Assembly: GCA_017429985.1 (NCBI GenBank)
Contig: JAFRNW010000031.1
Location: forward strand, 1-64,000
DNA: 64,000 bases
Direction: 5' to 3'
From: Clostridia bacterium
GTDB lineage: Bacteria; Bacillota; Clostridia; Christensenellales; CAG-138
The position numbers were made by a program, and so were the translations under genes. Position 1 is the stretch's first letter; each line of letters starts with the position of its first letter. Shown piece after piece: positions 53,680-62,368 of the stretch. The notes beneath the pieces were generated by a model, which was not told the origin of the DNA, did no database searches, and saw only the letters and a program-made list of their open reading frames with translations.

Positions 53680-56310
53680 TTATTCTCCCTTCGATACGAC
53701 GGATTTCAGAACATACAGCTGATCCAGCGCTTCCTTCGGCGACATGGAATCGGGATCGATCTGTTTGAGAAGTCTGGTCAGCACCGCTTCCCTGTCGTCG
53801 TCAAAAAGGGAAGCCTGCACGAACTGTGGCTGCCTTGACGGGGACTGTGCCGGCGCATTCTCCTGCTTCCGGTTGATGTCCGCGCTTTCCAGATCATACA
53901 GGATCTTCTTTGCGCGGGTCAGGACCTCCTTCGGCAGCCCTGCAAGCCTCGCCACCTGGATGCCGAAGCTCTTGTCGCCGCTCCCCTTGACGATCTTTCT
54001 GAGGAACAGGATGTCCTCCCCCACTTCCTTGACGGAGATCCGGTAGTTGACGACGCCGCTGATCTTGTCCTCCAGTTCGGTCAGTTCGTGATAATGGGTC
54101 GCGAAGAGCGTCTTCGCGCCGCACTTCTTCTTGTCCGCGATATGCTCGAGGATCGCCCAGGCGATGCTCAGCCCGTCGAACGTGCTGGTTCCCCTGCCGA
54201 TTTCGTCGAGGATGAGCAGGCTCTTCGGGGTTGCATTGTTGATGATGTTCGCCATCTCGCTCATCTCGACCATGAACGTGCTCTGCCCGGACGCGAGATC
54301 GTCGCTCGCGCCGATCCTGGTGAAGATCCGGTCGACGATGCAGATGTCCGCGAAACTCGCCGGGATGAACGAGCCGATGTGCGCCATGAGCGTGATCAGC
54401 GCGACCTGTCTCATATAGGTGCTTTTTCCGGCCATGTTCGGACCGGTGATGATCAGAAGGCGGTTGTCGGTATCGTCGAGATACACGTCGTTCGGGATGA
54501 AGCGCTCCCTGGAATTGTTTTCCACGATCGGATGACGGCCCTGCCGGATATGGATGACGCCGTCCTCCGTGATGTTCGGACGCGTATACCCGTGATCCGC
54601 CGCAACGGATGCGAGAGACTGGAAGCAGTCGATCTCCGCGATCAGGCCGGCGTTCTTCTGCAGCTGCTCCGTAAAGGTCAGAAGGGTCTCGCGGAGTTCG
54701 GAGAAGAGCTTCAGCTCGAGAGAGAGGATCTTCTCGTCCGCGCCGAGGATCGTGTCCTCCATCTCCTTGAGTTCGGGGGTGATGAACCGCTCCGCGTTCG
54801 CGAGCGTCTGCTTGCGGATATAGTGCTCGGGGACCTGGTCGTAGTTGGACCGCGTCACCTCGATATAATAGCCGAACACGCGGTTGTATCCGATGCGCAG
54901 CTTCTTGATCCCGGTGTTGTTCCGCTCCGCCTGCTCGAAATCCTGCAGCCACTGGTGGCTGTTTTCCCGGATCGATCTCAGCTCGTCGATCTCCTGGCTG
55001 TATCCCGGGCGGATGAACCCTCCGTCGCGGATGACCGCGGGAGGATCGTCGATGATTGCGGCGTGCAGCGTGTTTTTCAGTTCGTTCAGGTCGTCTGCTT
55101 CATTCAGAAAGCGTCTGACGCCTTCCGACGCGCAGGAGGAAAGCAGCATCTTGAGCTCCGGGATCGCGTCCAGCGTCGAAGCAAGCGCGTTGCAGTCCCT
55201 CGCGTTCAGCGTTCCGTAGACGATCTTGCTACAGAGGCGTTCGATATCCGACATGGCGGACAGCCTGTCCCTTACCGCGGCGCGGAGCAGAACGTCCCTG
55301 ACGAATTCCTCAACGGAGTCCTGCCTTGCGGAGATCGCATCCCTGCTCTGCAGCGGCCGGTCGATCCAGTCGTGCAGCTTTCTCGTGCCCATGGACGTGC
55401 ACGTGTCGTTCAGAAGGTACAGGAGCGTGTTCTTCCGGTTCCCGTCGTTTCTGAGCGGCATCGTGAGCTCCAGATTGCGCCGGGTGGCCGAATCCAGCAC
55501 CATGAAGGTGGAATTGTTCACGACGGAGATCCTGTGGATGTGCGAAAGGGAATTCCGCTGGGTCTCCTCCAGATAGGACATGAGCGCGCCGGCGGAAGAT
55601 ACCGCGGCGGGCATGGATTCGCAGCCGTATCCCGCGAGGGACGCGACCTGGAAATGCCGTACAAGCCGCTCGTACGCCGATTTGTACGCGTAAAAGCTGT
55701 CGGAGTATTTCTGCACGTAATAGGCGGGCAGAACGTATTTTGAAAAGGCGGACGCCGCGTACAGTGCCTCATTGACGAGGATCTCCGTCGGATGGACGCG
55801 CGTGATCTCGTCAATCAGCGCGTGGACGATGTCGCCCTCCGTGATCTCCTCGACCATGAATGAGCCGGTCGAAACGTCGCAGTAGGCAAGCCCCGCCGCG
55901 CGGTCGGTCAGAAACGCGGAGGCGATGTAGTTATTCTCCTCCTTTTCCAGCATCTGGTCCTCGATGACCGTTCCGGGCGTGATGATGCGGATCACGTCGC
56001 GCTCGACCAGACCCTTCGCGAGCGCGGGGTCCTCCATCTGCTCGCAGATGGCCACCTTGTACCCCTTTGAGATCAGCCTGGAAACATAGGCGTCGACCGC
56101 GTGAAAGGGTACGCCGCACATGGGGGCGCGCTCCTGCAGACCGCAGTCCCTTCCGGTCAGCGTGAGATCCAGTTCCCTGGACGCCGTGGCGGCGTCGTCA
56201 AAGAACATCTCGTAGAAATCCCCGAGACGGAAAAAAAGGAGACAGTCCTTGTACTTTTCTTTGATTTCGAGATACTGACGCATCATCGGCGTCATTCCCT
56301 GCTGCACCAT
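53680..56310 (-). CDS. mutS: DNA mismatch repair protein MutS
   Basis: The 876-residue MutS1 has the mismatch-reading GDFYEMF motif at about 32-38, connector, lever and clamp domains, and the C-terminal ATPase with Walker A GPNMAGKSTYMRQ near 620, LILDEIGRGTSTFDG and ATHYHEL. The tail contains an unstructured Gln/Pro segment as in Bacillus, possibly binding the DnaN clamp. All catalytic residues appear present. Confidence 0.97.
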   Translation of the reverse strand: MVQQGMTPMMRQYLEIKEKYKDCLLFFRLGDFYEMFFDDAATASRELDLTLTGRDCGLQERAPMCGVPFHAVDAYVSRLISKGYKVAICEQMEDPALAKGLVERDVIRIITPGTVIEDQMLEKEENNYIASAFLTDRAAGLAYCDVSTGSFMVEEITEGDIVHALIDEITRVHPTEILVNEALYAASAFSKYVLPAYYVQKYSDSFYAYKSAYERLVRHFQVASLAGYGCESMPAAVSSAGALMSYLEETQRNSLSHIHRISVVNNSTFMVLDSATRRNLELTMPLRNDGNRKNTLLYLLNDTCTSMGTRKLHDWIDRPLQSRDAISARQDSVEEFVRDVLLRAAVRDRLSAMSDIERLCSKIVYGTLNARDCNALASTLDAIPELKMLLSSCASEGVRRFLNEADDLNELKNTLHAAIIDDPPAVIRDGGFIRPGYSQEIDELRSIRENSHQWLQDFEQAERNNTGIKKLRIGYNRVFGYYIEVTRSNYDQVPEHYIRKQTLANAERFITPELKEMEDTILGADEKILSLELKLFSELRETLLTFTEQLQKNAGLIAEIDCFQSLASVAADHGYTRPNITEDGVIHIRQGRHPIVENNSRERFIPNDVYLDDTDNRLLIITGPNMAGKSTYMRQVALITLMAHIGSFIPASFADICIVDRIFTRIGASDDLASGQSTFMVEMSEMANIINNATPKSLLILDEIGRGTSTFDGLSIAWAILEHIADKKKCGAKTLFATHYHELTELEDKISGVVNYRISVKEVGEDILFLRKIVKGSGDKSFGIQVARLAGLPKEVLTRAKKILYDLESADINRKQENAPAQSPSRQPQFVQASLFDDDREAVLTRLLKQIDPDSMSPKEALDQLYVLKSVVSKGE

Positions 56311-56331
56311 GAAAGATCCTTTTTATGTCGT

Positions 56332-56724
56332 TCAGTGCGCGCATCCCGCGCAGCCGGAGCAGTCCCCCGTGCAACCCGGATCCGTCTGATCCGATCCGAT
56401 GCAGGCGTTGATCTCACGGTTGACGGAGGCGACCAGATTCTGGAACTCCTGTTCCGCCGTCATGAGACCGGAGAACAGCGGGTTTTCGTACAGCTGCTGC
56501 TGCAGCCTTTCCATGTCTACCGTCGCAGCGATGGCGTCCTCTTTCTCCATATCCGGCGACTGCATCAGATCGTAGACATCCTGGCGCTTCTGGTGGAACG
56601 AGCGGATGAGTTCGGTCAGCGCGTCGTCTTCCGCCACGCGGTGCCTCGCGAGAAGCACCTTCTGAAACTCTTCCGATTCCGCAAGAGACACGCCGAGTTC
56701 CCTCGCTATTTCAATCGTTGTCAT
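56332..56724 (-). CDS. YlbF/YmcA family protein with Cys-rich C-terminus
   Basis: The 130-residue helical protein belongs to the Com_YlbF family. Residues 1-105 are the family helices; the last 25 carry five cysteines (ACIGSD...GCTGDCSGCAGC). In Bacillus, YlbF and YmcA form with YaaT an iron-sulfur complex that tunes RNase Y cleavage, and ymcA follows miaB (ymcB) there, as this gene does here. By position it is ymcA-like; by its Cys tail it is more ylbF-like. It overlaps miaB by 14 bases. Confidence 0.85.
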   Translation of the reverse strand: MTTIEIARELGVSLAESEEFQKVLLARHRVAEDDALTELIRSFHQKRQDVYDLMQSPDMEKEDAIAATVDMERLQQQLYENPLFSGLMTAEQEFQNLVASVNREINACIGSDQTDPGCTGDCSGCAGCAH

Positions 56725-58045
56725 GCTGTATATGTCCTCTCAGTGAATTGTTCCTGACGGTATCCGCCGTAACGGTCCGGTACTGCCCGATCTCCGCTCC
56801 CTCCCGGTCGAAGTACACCATCTTGAAGTTCGTATACTTGCCGAACGCAACGGAACTGTTTTTCGAATCGAATCCCTCGATCAGCACCTCGCCGGTGTAT
56901 CCGGCGTATTTTTCGTTGTTTTCCTTTGTCTTGCGGTTCTGCAGGGCGTTGAGCCTTTTCAGACGCTCCGCCTTGACAGCTTCCGGGATCTGGTCCTCCA
57001 TCCCAGCGGCGGCGGTTCCCGGCCGCGGTGAATACTTGAACGTAAACGCGGACGCAAACCCGATCCGTTCGACCGCGGCCATCGTATCCGTAAAGTCCTC
57101 CTCCGTCTCCCCGGGGAAGCCGACGATAATGTCCGTCGTGATCTCGACGTCCTTCACCGTGCTTCTGAGACGGTCCACGATCGACGTATACCGGTTCAGA
57201 TCGTAATGCCGGTTCATCTTTTTCAGGATGCGGTCGGATCCGGACTGCATCGGGAGATGCACGTGATTGCACACCCTGCTGTTTTCAGCCATCGCGTCGA
57301 TCAGCCGGTCGGACAGATCCTTCGGATGGGAGGTCATGAAACGGATCCGCTTCAGCCCGTCCACCCCGTTGACGCGCGCGAGCAGTTCCGGGAAGCGGAT
57401 GTCGCCGTTCGTGTTGCCGTAGGAATTGACGTTCTGGCCGAGCAGCGTGATCTCCGTATATCCCGCGTCCGCAAGCGAACGGATCTCGCGGAGGATGTCC
57501 TCCGATCTGCGCGAACGCTCCCGCCCGCGCACGTACGGCACGATGCAGTACGTGCAGAAGTTGTTGCATCCGTACATGATGTTGACGAAGGCGGAGTGGG
57601 AAAGATTGCGGACGGACGGGATTCCTTCGACGACATCCTCGTTTATGCCCGTGACGGCGTTCACGCGGTAGCCTGCGGAGATCCGCATCAGATAATCCGG
57701 AAGAGATGCGATCGAATTGGTCCCCATGACCAGATCCACATGCCGGAAGCGCCGGAAGAAGCGGTCGGAAACCTCCTTTTGCTGCATCATGCACCCGCAG
57801 ACGCCGATCACGGTCGAAGGTTTTTCGTCCTTCAGCTCCTTCAGCGCGCCGATGTTGCCCATGAGGCGCTTTTCCGCGTGATCCCTGACGCAGCACGTAT
57901 TGAACAGGATCAGGTCCGCCTCCTCCGGTGAAGACGCGGCGGTATATCCCTCTTTTCTGAGAACGCCTGCCATGAGTTCGCTGTCGCGCACGTTCATCTG
58001 GCATCCGTAGGTCTCGATATAGTATTTGCGGGTATTCTCATCCAT
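56711..58045 (-). CDS. miaB: tRNA-2-methylthio-N6-dimethylallyladenosine synthase MiaB
   Basis: The radical SAM methylthiotransferase has three N-terminal cluster cysteines (ETYGCQMN, NTCCVRDHAE, GVCGCMMQ), the radical SAM motif YGCNNFCTYCIVPYVRG and a C-terminal TRAM domain. The start is uncertain. The ATG at 58045 gives 444 residues and begins MDENTRKYYIETYG; an in-frame ATG at 58078 coincides with the predicted transcript start. The later start is used here. It heads the operon with mutS, mutL and miaA. Confidence 0.93.
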   Translation of the reverse strand: MDENTRKYYIETYGCQMNVRDSELMAGVLRKEGYTAASSPEEADLILFNTCCVRDHAEKRLMGNIGALKELKDEKPSTVIGVCGCMMQQKEVSDRFFRRFRHVDLVMGTNSIASLPDYLMRISAGYRVNAVTGINEDVVEGIPSVRNLSHSAFVNIMYGCNNFCTYCIVPYVRGRERSRRSEDILREIRSLADAGYTEITLLGQNVNSYGNTNGDIRFPELLARVNGVDGLKRIRFMTSHPKDLSDRLIDAMAENSRVCNHVHLPMQSGSDRILKKMNRHYDLNRYTSIVDRLRSTVKDVEITTDIIVGFPGETEEDFTDTMAAVERIGFASAFTFKYSPRPGTAAAGMEDQIPEAVKAERLKRLNALQNRKTKENNEKYAGYTGEVLIEGFDSKNSSVAFGKYTNFKMVYFDREGAEIGQYRTVTADTVRNNSLRGHIQHDND

Positions 58046-58084
58046 CAATCCGTTCCGGTTCCCTTCCTTTTCACACATCTTATT

Positions 58085-58114
58085 ATTATATAACAATCAG
58101 GGGATATTCCTCAA
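58085..58114 (-). promoter_or_regulatory. Promoter of the miaB-mutSL-miaA operon
   Basis: Minus strand: -35 TTGAGG (58109-58114), 18 bp spacer, -10 TATAAT (58085-58090). Predicted start is near 58078. Confidence 0.7.
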
Positions 58115-58153
58115 CTGTCCGCAGTGCATGGCCCCTGTGCACGGAAGATCCGT

Positions 58154-58696
58154 TCAGACATATACGCTGATGGCGGACGCGACGAGATCATGGATAAAGA
58201 GAACGGTCGTGTGGCGGTCATACCGCCCGCTTTCGGTCACGGCGATCTGGAATACGGCGGCAGAAATCGAGGAAAGCATCATCTCCACCTGCTCGTCCGT
58301 CGCTTTTGCCATTTTTTTCTTCCAGTCACGGAAGCTGTACTGACGGAACACCTCCTTCATGCGCACCTTCATCGTGTCGGAGATCTGACCCTGCACGACG
58401 GCTTCGTTCAGCGCTCTGTTTTTTTCCAGCATGTCCAGGATCGCCTTCGTCAGCTTCAGGCCGAATTTCTCGTTTTCGCTCATGATCTGCCGGAACTCCT
58501 CGATCTGGCTGTTCTCCAGCTGCTCCACCACGTCATTGCAGTCCTTGTAATGATAATAGAACGTAGCCCGGTTGATGCCGGCTCTGTCGCAGACCTCCTT
58601 TACCGTGACGTTCATCAGCGGCTTTTCCTTCAGACAGTCGAAAAGCGCGTCGCGGATCATCTTTTGCGTATACCGCACCCTGGCATCTGTTGACAT
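58154..58696 (-). CDS. TetR/AcrR family transcriptional regulator
   Basis: The 180-residue protein has an N-terminal TetR helix-turn-helix (about 10-55, VTVKEVCDRAGINRATFYYHY) and an all-helical ligand domain of the short clostridial type. It is transcribed away from a DegV-family gene; the 257-base gap holds repeated operator-like sequences, so it likely represses itself and degV, a fatty-acid-binding protein gene. The inducer is unknown. AAGGAAG precedes the ATG. Confidence 0.9.
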   Translation of the reverse strand: MSTDARVRYTQKMIRDALFDCLKEKPLMNVTVKEVCDRAGINRATFYYHYKDCNDVVEQLENSQIEEFRQIMSENEKFGLKLTKAILDMLEKNRALNEAVVQGQISDTMKVRMKEVFRQYSFRDWKKKMAKATDEQVEMMLSSISAAVFQIAVTESGRYDRHTTVLFIHDLVASAISVYV

Positions 58697-58737
58697 CTGA
58701 TCTTCCTTTCTTTGCGGAAATATTCAACACATATCGA

Positions 58738-58759
58738 TGAAAATGTCTGATAATTTTCA
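58738..58759. promoter_or_regulatory. Operator-like inverted repeat 1
   Basis: TGAAAAT and ATTTTCA flank an 8-bp centre. The right 17 bases, ATGTCTGATAATTTTCA (58743-58759), recur with two changes at 58832-58848. Confidence 0.55.
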
Positions 58760-58778
58760 TTCTTCCGTGAAGTGTCGA

Positions 58779-58807
58779 TTGCAATCCCACGGATAATAAT
58801 CTATACT
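58779..58807 (+). promoter_or_regulatory. Likely degV promoter
   Basis: -35 TTGCAA (58779-58784), 17 bp spacer, -10 TATACT (58802-58807). The two operator-like repeats sit 19 bp upstream and 15 bp downstream of it. Confidence 0.6.
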
Positions 58808-58822
58808 ATGTTATCAGTGATT

Positions 58823-58848
58823 TTCAACACTATGTCGGATATTTTTCA
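58823..58848. promoter_or_regulatory. Operator-like repeat 2
   Basis: TTCAACAC (58823-58830) and ATGTCGGATATTTTTCA (58832-58848) match TTCAACAC at 58723-58730 and the 17-base element at 58743-58759. Placement just after the -10 fits repression. Confidence 0.5.
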
Positions 58849-58953
58849 CCGTGCTGTCTGATCTCGTGCTTCCCGGCAGCCCTCCGGGATCGGGGAGCGT
58901 TCGAGAAGACGCCGCAGGACGATTTTTACAGATACAGGAAAGGCATCATTTTT

Positions 58954-59844
58954 ATGGCAAACTACATTTTGAGCTGCAGTTCTACCGCCGATCTCAGCAA
59001 GGAGCATTTCGAAGCGCGCGATATTCACTACGTTTGCTTCCATTATGAACTGAACGGCGTATCCCATCCGGACGATCTCGGGCAGTCCATCCCGTTCGAC
59101 GAATTCTACAGGGCGATGGACGCCGGAGCTTCCACGAAGACAAGCCAGATCAATACGGAAGAATACTGCGATTATTTCGAATCATTTCTGAAAGAGGGCC
59201 TGGATGTCCTTCATGTGACGCTTTCGAGCGGAATTTCCGGTACGATCAATTCCGCGGTCGGCGCGCAGGCCATCCTCACGGAGAAATACCCGGACCGCAA
59301 GATCATCGTGATCGACTCCCTCGCCGCGTCCTCCGGGTACGGTCTGCTGATGGACAGGATCGCCGACATGCGCGACAGCGGGCTGAACATCGACGATCTG
59401 GCGGCATGGATCGAGGAGAACAAACTGAAACTGCAGCACTGGTTCTTCTCCACCACGCTGAAATATTATATCCGCGGCGGCAGGGTCTCCAAAGCGGCGG
59501 GATTCATCGGCGAAGTGCTCGGGATCTGCCCTCTGCTCCATGTCGATGAGGCGGGAAAACTGATCCCGATGGAAAAGATCCGCAGCAAGAAAGCGGTTTA
59601 CAGGGCAATCACGCAGAAAATGCTCGCGCTTGCCGAAAACGGCGCGGACTATGACGGGAAGTGCTACATCTGCCAGTCCGCCTGCATGCCGGACGCACGC
59701 GCGGTCGCGGATCTTGTCGAGGCGAATTTCCCGCATCTGAACGGCAAAGTGGAGATCAACAACATCGGAACGACGATCGGCGCGCATACCGGTCCCGGCA
59801 CCGTCGCCCTGTTTTTCTGGGGCAAGAGCCGTAAGGAAGGCTGA
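58954..59844 (+). CDS. DegV family fatty acid-binding protein
   Basis: The 296-residue protein has the two-domain DegV fold, with KTSQINTEEYCDYFESFL, the lipid head-group serine motif TLSSGISGTINSA near residue 90 and YYIRGGRVSKAAGFIG near 170. The C-terminal GTTIGAHTGPGTVALFF is also a family hallmark. Relatives (FakB) present fatty acids to the FakA kinase for phospholipid synthesis; fakA is not in the window. Possible regulation is by the divergent TetR protein. Confidence 0.92.
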   Translation: MANYILSCSSTADLSKEHFEARDIHYVCFHYELNGVSHPDDLGQSIPFDEFYRAMDAGASTKTSQINTEEYCDYFESFLKEGLDVLHVTLSSGISGTINSAVGAQAILTEKYPDRKIIVIDSLAASSGYGLLMDRIADMRDSGLNIDDLAAWIEENKLKLQHWFFSTTLKYYIRGGRVSKAAGFIGEVLGICPLLHVDEAGKLIPMEKIRSKKAVYRAITQKMLALAENGADYDGKCYICQSACMPDARAVADLVEANFPHLNGKVEINNIGTTIGAHTGPGTVALFFWGKSRKEG

Positions 59845-59863
59845 AAACGAAAGCATAAGAAAC

Positions 59864-59893
59864 AAGCCGTCTGCGTAGTCAGACGGCTTTGTT
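59864..59893. terminator. Terminator between degV and the SGNH hydrolase gene
   Basis: AAGCCGTCTG pairs perfectly with CAGACGGCTT around CGTAGT, followed by TTG. A-rich and T-rich flanks suit both convergent genes. Confidence 0.8.
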
Positions 59894-59908
59894 ATTGACA
59901 GGGGTTGT

Positions 59909-60595
59909 TTAGACGGCGACGATCATGCCGCGCAGTTTTCTGCTGAGGATGCTGCAGATCAGCTTCTGCCCTTCCTCCGACGGATGGATGCCGTCATCGC
60001 AGATCAGCGTCTTCAGATCCTTTCCGGAAGCCGGGAACTCTGCCCTCAGATCGATCAGGTCGACCTGCTCTTCCCGTGCGATCTGCTGGATCAGTTCCGA
60101 ATACGTTTTCTGCCAGCGTTCGATGGAGAACACGGAACCCAGCCACTTCAGTATATTGGCGCGGGATTTGCCGTCCCTGCAAATAAAGTTCAGATAACGT
60201 TCGGCATCGATCGGCGGAAGCGTCAGCATAACGGGATGGTCCCCGCTTTCCCGCAGCAGGGAGATCGCTTCCCGGTACTCCGCGACAAAGACTTCGGGAG
60301 GCGTTTTGCACAGGTGACGGGCGGACGGATCGTCCGAGATCGCTTTCCAGTCATAGTCGCAGTCATTTCCGCCGAACTCCAGAATGACAAAGCTTTTCTC
60401 ATCGTCTTCCCCGCGTGTTCTTTTACGGATAAAAGGAAGCGCTTTTCCTATTGTGCATCCGAATCTGGAGCGGTTGACAACGTTTAACCCGAGATGATCC
60501 CTAAGCGTCTGCTCCCAGAAGGAACTGACGCTGTATTTCCCGTCCTGATACCGGACGCCTTTCATGATGGAATCACCGTAGGCGATCAGATTCAT
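59909..60595 (-). CDS. SGNH/GDSL hydrolase family protein
   Basis: The 228-residue protein has the SGNH blocks: GDSIMKG with the catalytic Ser near residue 9, the Gly/Asn block LEFGGNDCDYDW and the Asp-His pair in DDGIHPSEEG near 210. No signal peptide, so it is cytoplasmic; it is an esterase or lipase of unknown substrate. The ATG at 60595 follows GAGGTG; an upstream in-frame TTG would overlap that ribosome binding site. Confidence 0.9.
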   Translation of the reverse strand: MNLIAYGDSIMKGVRYQDGKYSVSSFWEQTLRDHLGLNVVNRSRFGCTIGKALPFIRKRTRGEDDEKSFVILEFGGNDCDYDWKAISDDPSARHLCKTPPEVFVAEYREAISLLRESGDHPVMLTLPPIDAERYLNFICRDGKSRANILKWLGSVFSIERWQKTYSELIQQIAREEQVDLIDLRAEFPASGKDLKTLICDDGIHPSEEGQKLICSILSRKLRGMIVAV

Positions 60596-60626
60596 ACCAC
60601 ACCTCAATCATATAAGATATCATTAC

Positions 60627-60647
60627 ATCTAGTATGCATTACTAGAT
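60627..60647. promoter_or_regulatory. Perfect palindrome in the SGNH/DUF1836 divergent region
   Basis: ATCTAGTA and TACTAGAT flank TGCAT. The element overlaps the putative -35 of the DUF1836 gene and lies just upstream of the SGNH gene, as expected for a shared operator. Confidence 0.6.
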
Positions 60648-60667
60648 TAAAACATTTGCAATATAAT
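60639..60667 (+). promoter_or_regulatory. Possible promoter of the DUF1836 gene
   Basis: -10 TATAAT (60662-60667) is good; the -35 TTACTA (60639-60644, 17 bp spacer) is weak and buried in the palindrome. Confidence 0.5.
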
Positions 60668-60745
60668 GTCAAGAAGTTATGTAATCAAGATGATTGATTT
60701 TTATGAAACAGATTGTTATGATATTCAGGAAAGGAGAGTGAAACG

Positions 60746-61261
60746 ATGGATATGATTATCGAACAGAACATCGCTGATCTCTGCGGTCAACTGAAAGACC
60801 ACAGACTTCCGCGCTGGGAGGAGATCCCAGATCTCGATCTGTATATGGATCAGGTGCTGAATCTGATTCGGCGCTATCTGATCTCCTATCCTGGATTCGA
60901 GGAGACCGGCATCACTTCCTCCATGGTCAATAATTACGTGAAAGCAGGGCTGCTTCCCCCGCCTTACCGCAAACGCTACACAAGGGAGCATGTGGCGCGT
61001 CTGTTTATGACCTGCATTCTCAAGAATTCTCTCCCCATTGCCATGATCGGGAAAATCTTTGACGATCAGTATGAAAGGAATGAAGAAATGGCGGTTCTGT
61101 ACAATGGTTTCTGTGATAAGTTCGAAAGAATATCCGAACTCTCCGTGGAAGGCCATCTTTCCGCTGCAAATGATTCCGTGACGGATATTATTCTAAGCGC
61201 TGCGCTGCGTGCTCATGCAGAACAGTCTCTTGCGCAGAAACTTTGTGAAGAATGCCTGTGA
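60746..61261 (+). CDS. DUF1836 domain-containing putative regulator
   Basis: The 171-residue protein matches DUF1836: residues about 50-110 form a MerR-like winged helix (TSSMVNNYVKAGLLPPPYRKR followed by REHVARLFM), then a helical region. The family is presumed DNA-binding but uncharacterised. The palindrome about 100 bases upstream is the obvious candidate operator, and the divergent SGNH hydrolase the candidate target. AAAGGAGAG precedes the start. Confidence 0.85.
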   Translation: MDMIIEQNIADLCGQLKDHRLPRWEEIPDLDLYMDQVLNLIRRYLISYPGFEETGITSSMVNNYVKAGLLPPPYRKRYTREHVARLFMTCILKNSLPIAMIGKIFDDQYERNEEMAVLYNGFCDKFERISELSVEGHLSAANDSVTDIILSAALRAHAEQSLAQKLCEECL

Positions 61262-61325
61262 CCTGCTGCGATCCGTAACGTTTCGGCCGTAACGCGGTAT
61301 TAGCACCGTTTTCTGTTCCTATGAA

Positions 61326-61361
61326 AAATCCCCGCGACATTTCCGCGGGAATTATTTTTTT
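61326..61361. terminator. Bidirectional terminator
   Basis: AATCCCCGCG pairs with CGCGGGAATT, with a run of seven T on the plus side and five on the minus side; it serves the DUF1836 gene and the convergent membrane protein gene. Confidence 0.85.
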
Positions 61362-61424
61362 GATCCGGATTATGATTCTCTACGATGATTATGAGCGGAT
61401 TCGCAAGTCAGAGATCAGAGAGGG

Positions 61425-62138
61425 TCAAACCTGCCCTATGTTATCCTGCGGATGTGCCCTGTTTTCCGGCTGTTCATTCCTGAGAATGGTTTTATTGTGC
61501 AGAATGCGGAGGACGGAAGCGACGATAAATGTGAGCGGCAAAAACGAAAGAAGCGAGATCCATTGCGGGATTCGGGTCAGGAATCCATAGAAGTCATCCC
61601 ATCCCCCGTTATCCGGCCCGAGTATTTCCACCATGAAATAATAGACCATTGCATAGAGCGCAACCGGAAGCAGGGCAAATATGGATTCTTTCAGTGAAAT
61701 GACATGACTCGTTATAAAAAAGCAAAACGCGAGGATCGCAAGAATCGGACACAGCGCGTGGAGGAAAAAGCGGGATCCGGTAAAAATCAGTACAAAACCC
61801 TTCACCGGTGCCAACACGCAGAGAGAAATCAGAAAAGTCAGGCCAACCGATGTAACACCGGTAAACAGCAGATCTACCATCCAGTCTGGAAGATAGTAAT
61901 TCTTTGTCCGTAAGCCGTCGATCGTATAAGGGAGAGCCATCATCATTCCGATTCCGCACAGAATATTCGAATTCACCGTGAACATGCAGAATGTCCGAAG
62001 CCCCATATGATCAAAGTTGACATCATACAGCGTGGTCAGGTTCATGGTCACGCCGATACAGACACAGACAGCGACAACGGCGGCGCTTATCATAGCAGCC
62101 AGGCATTTTCTTCTCATTATTCTGGGTTCATGATCCAT
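61425..62138 (-). CDS. Six-helix membrane protein, possibly Pr6Pr family
   Basis: The 237-residue protein has about six membrane segments (near 10-30, 45-65, 85-110, 120-145, 150-170 and 195-220) with a WDDFYGF loop before the last. The spacing and the small cytosolic tail recall the Pr6Pr / FAR-17a-like group of clostridial membrane proteins, but I could not confirm this. The ATG at 62138 is preferred to a GTG three codons earlier because AAGAAGG lies eight bases upstream of it. Function unknown. Confidence 0.75.
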   Translation of the reverse strand: MDHEPRIMRRKCLAAMISAAVVAVCVCIGVTMNLTTLYDVNFDHMGLRTFCMFTVNSNILCGIGMMMALPYTIDGLRTKNYYLPDWMVDLLFTGVTSVGLTFLISLCVLAPVKGFVLIFTGSRFFLHALCPILAILAFCFFITSHVISLKESIFALLPVALYAMVYYFMVEILGPDNGGWDDFYGFLTRIPQWISLLSFLPLTFIVASVLRILHNKTILRNEQPENRAHPQDNIGQV

Positions 62139-62298
62139 CAGCAGCACCTTCTTCAGAGTGTCGATAAATAATCAGGAAGTTTTTGTTCAGAATAGAATCA
62201 TATTGATACCATGTTACTCAAATTCGACTACTTTTTCAACCGTTCGGGTATAAAAGCGGAAAGCACACGGAAACAACGCTCTTCGATTGTAAGAACGG

Positions 62299-62336
62299 AA
62301 AAAAGCTTCCGTCACGACTGCACGAAGAAGCCTTTT
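62299..62336 (-). terminator. Terminator of the SLC13-type transporter gene
   Basis: Minus strand: AAAAGGCTTC pairs with GAAGCTTTT (one G-U) around a 17-base loop that contains a small inner stem; T6 follows. Confidence 0.7.
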
Positions 62337-62368
62337 AATCAGACTCGTGAACGAACGGGGCAGGTTCT

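Noticed and set aside
61321..61590. Plus-strand 89-codon frame at the end of the membrane protein gene
   Set aside because: Overlaps a terminator at its start and runs antisense to a good membrane protein.
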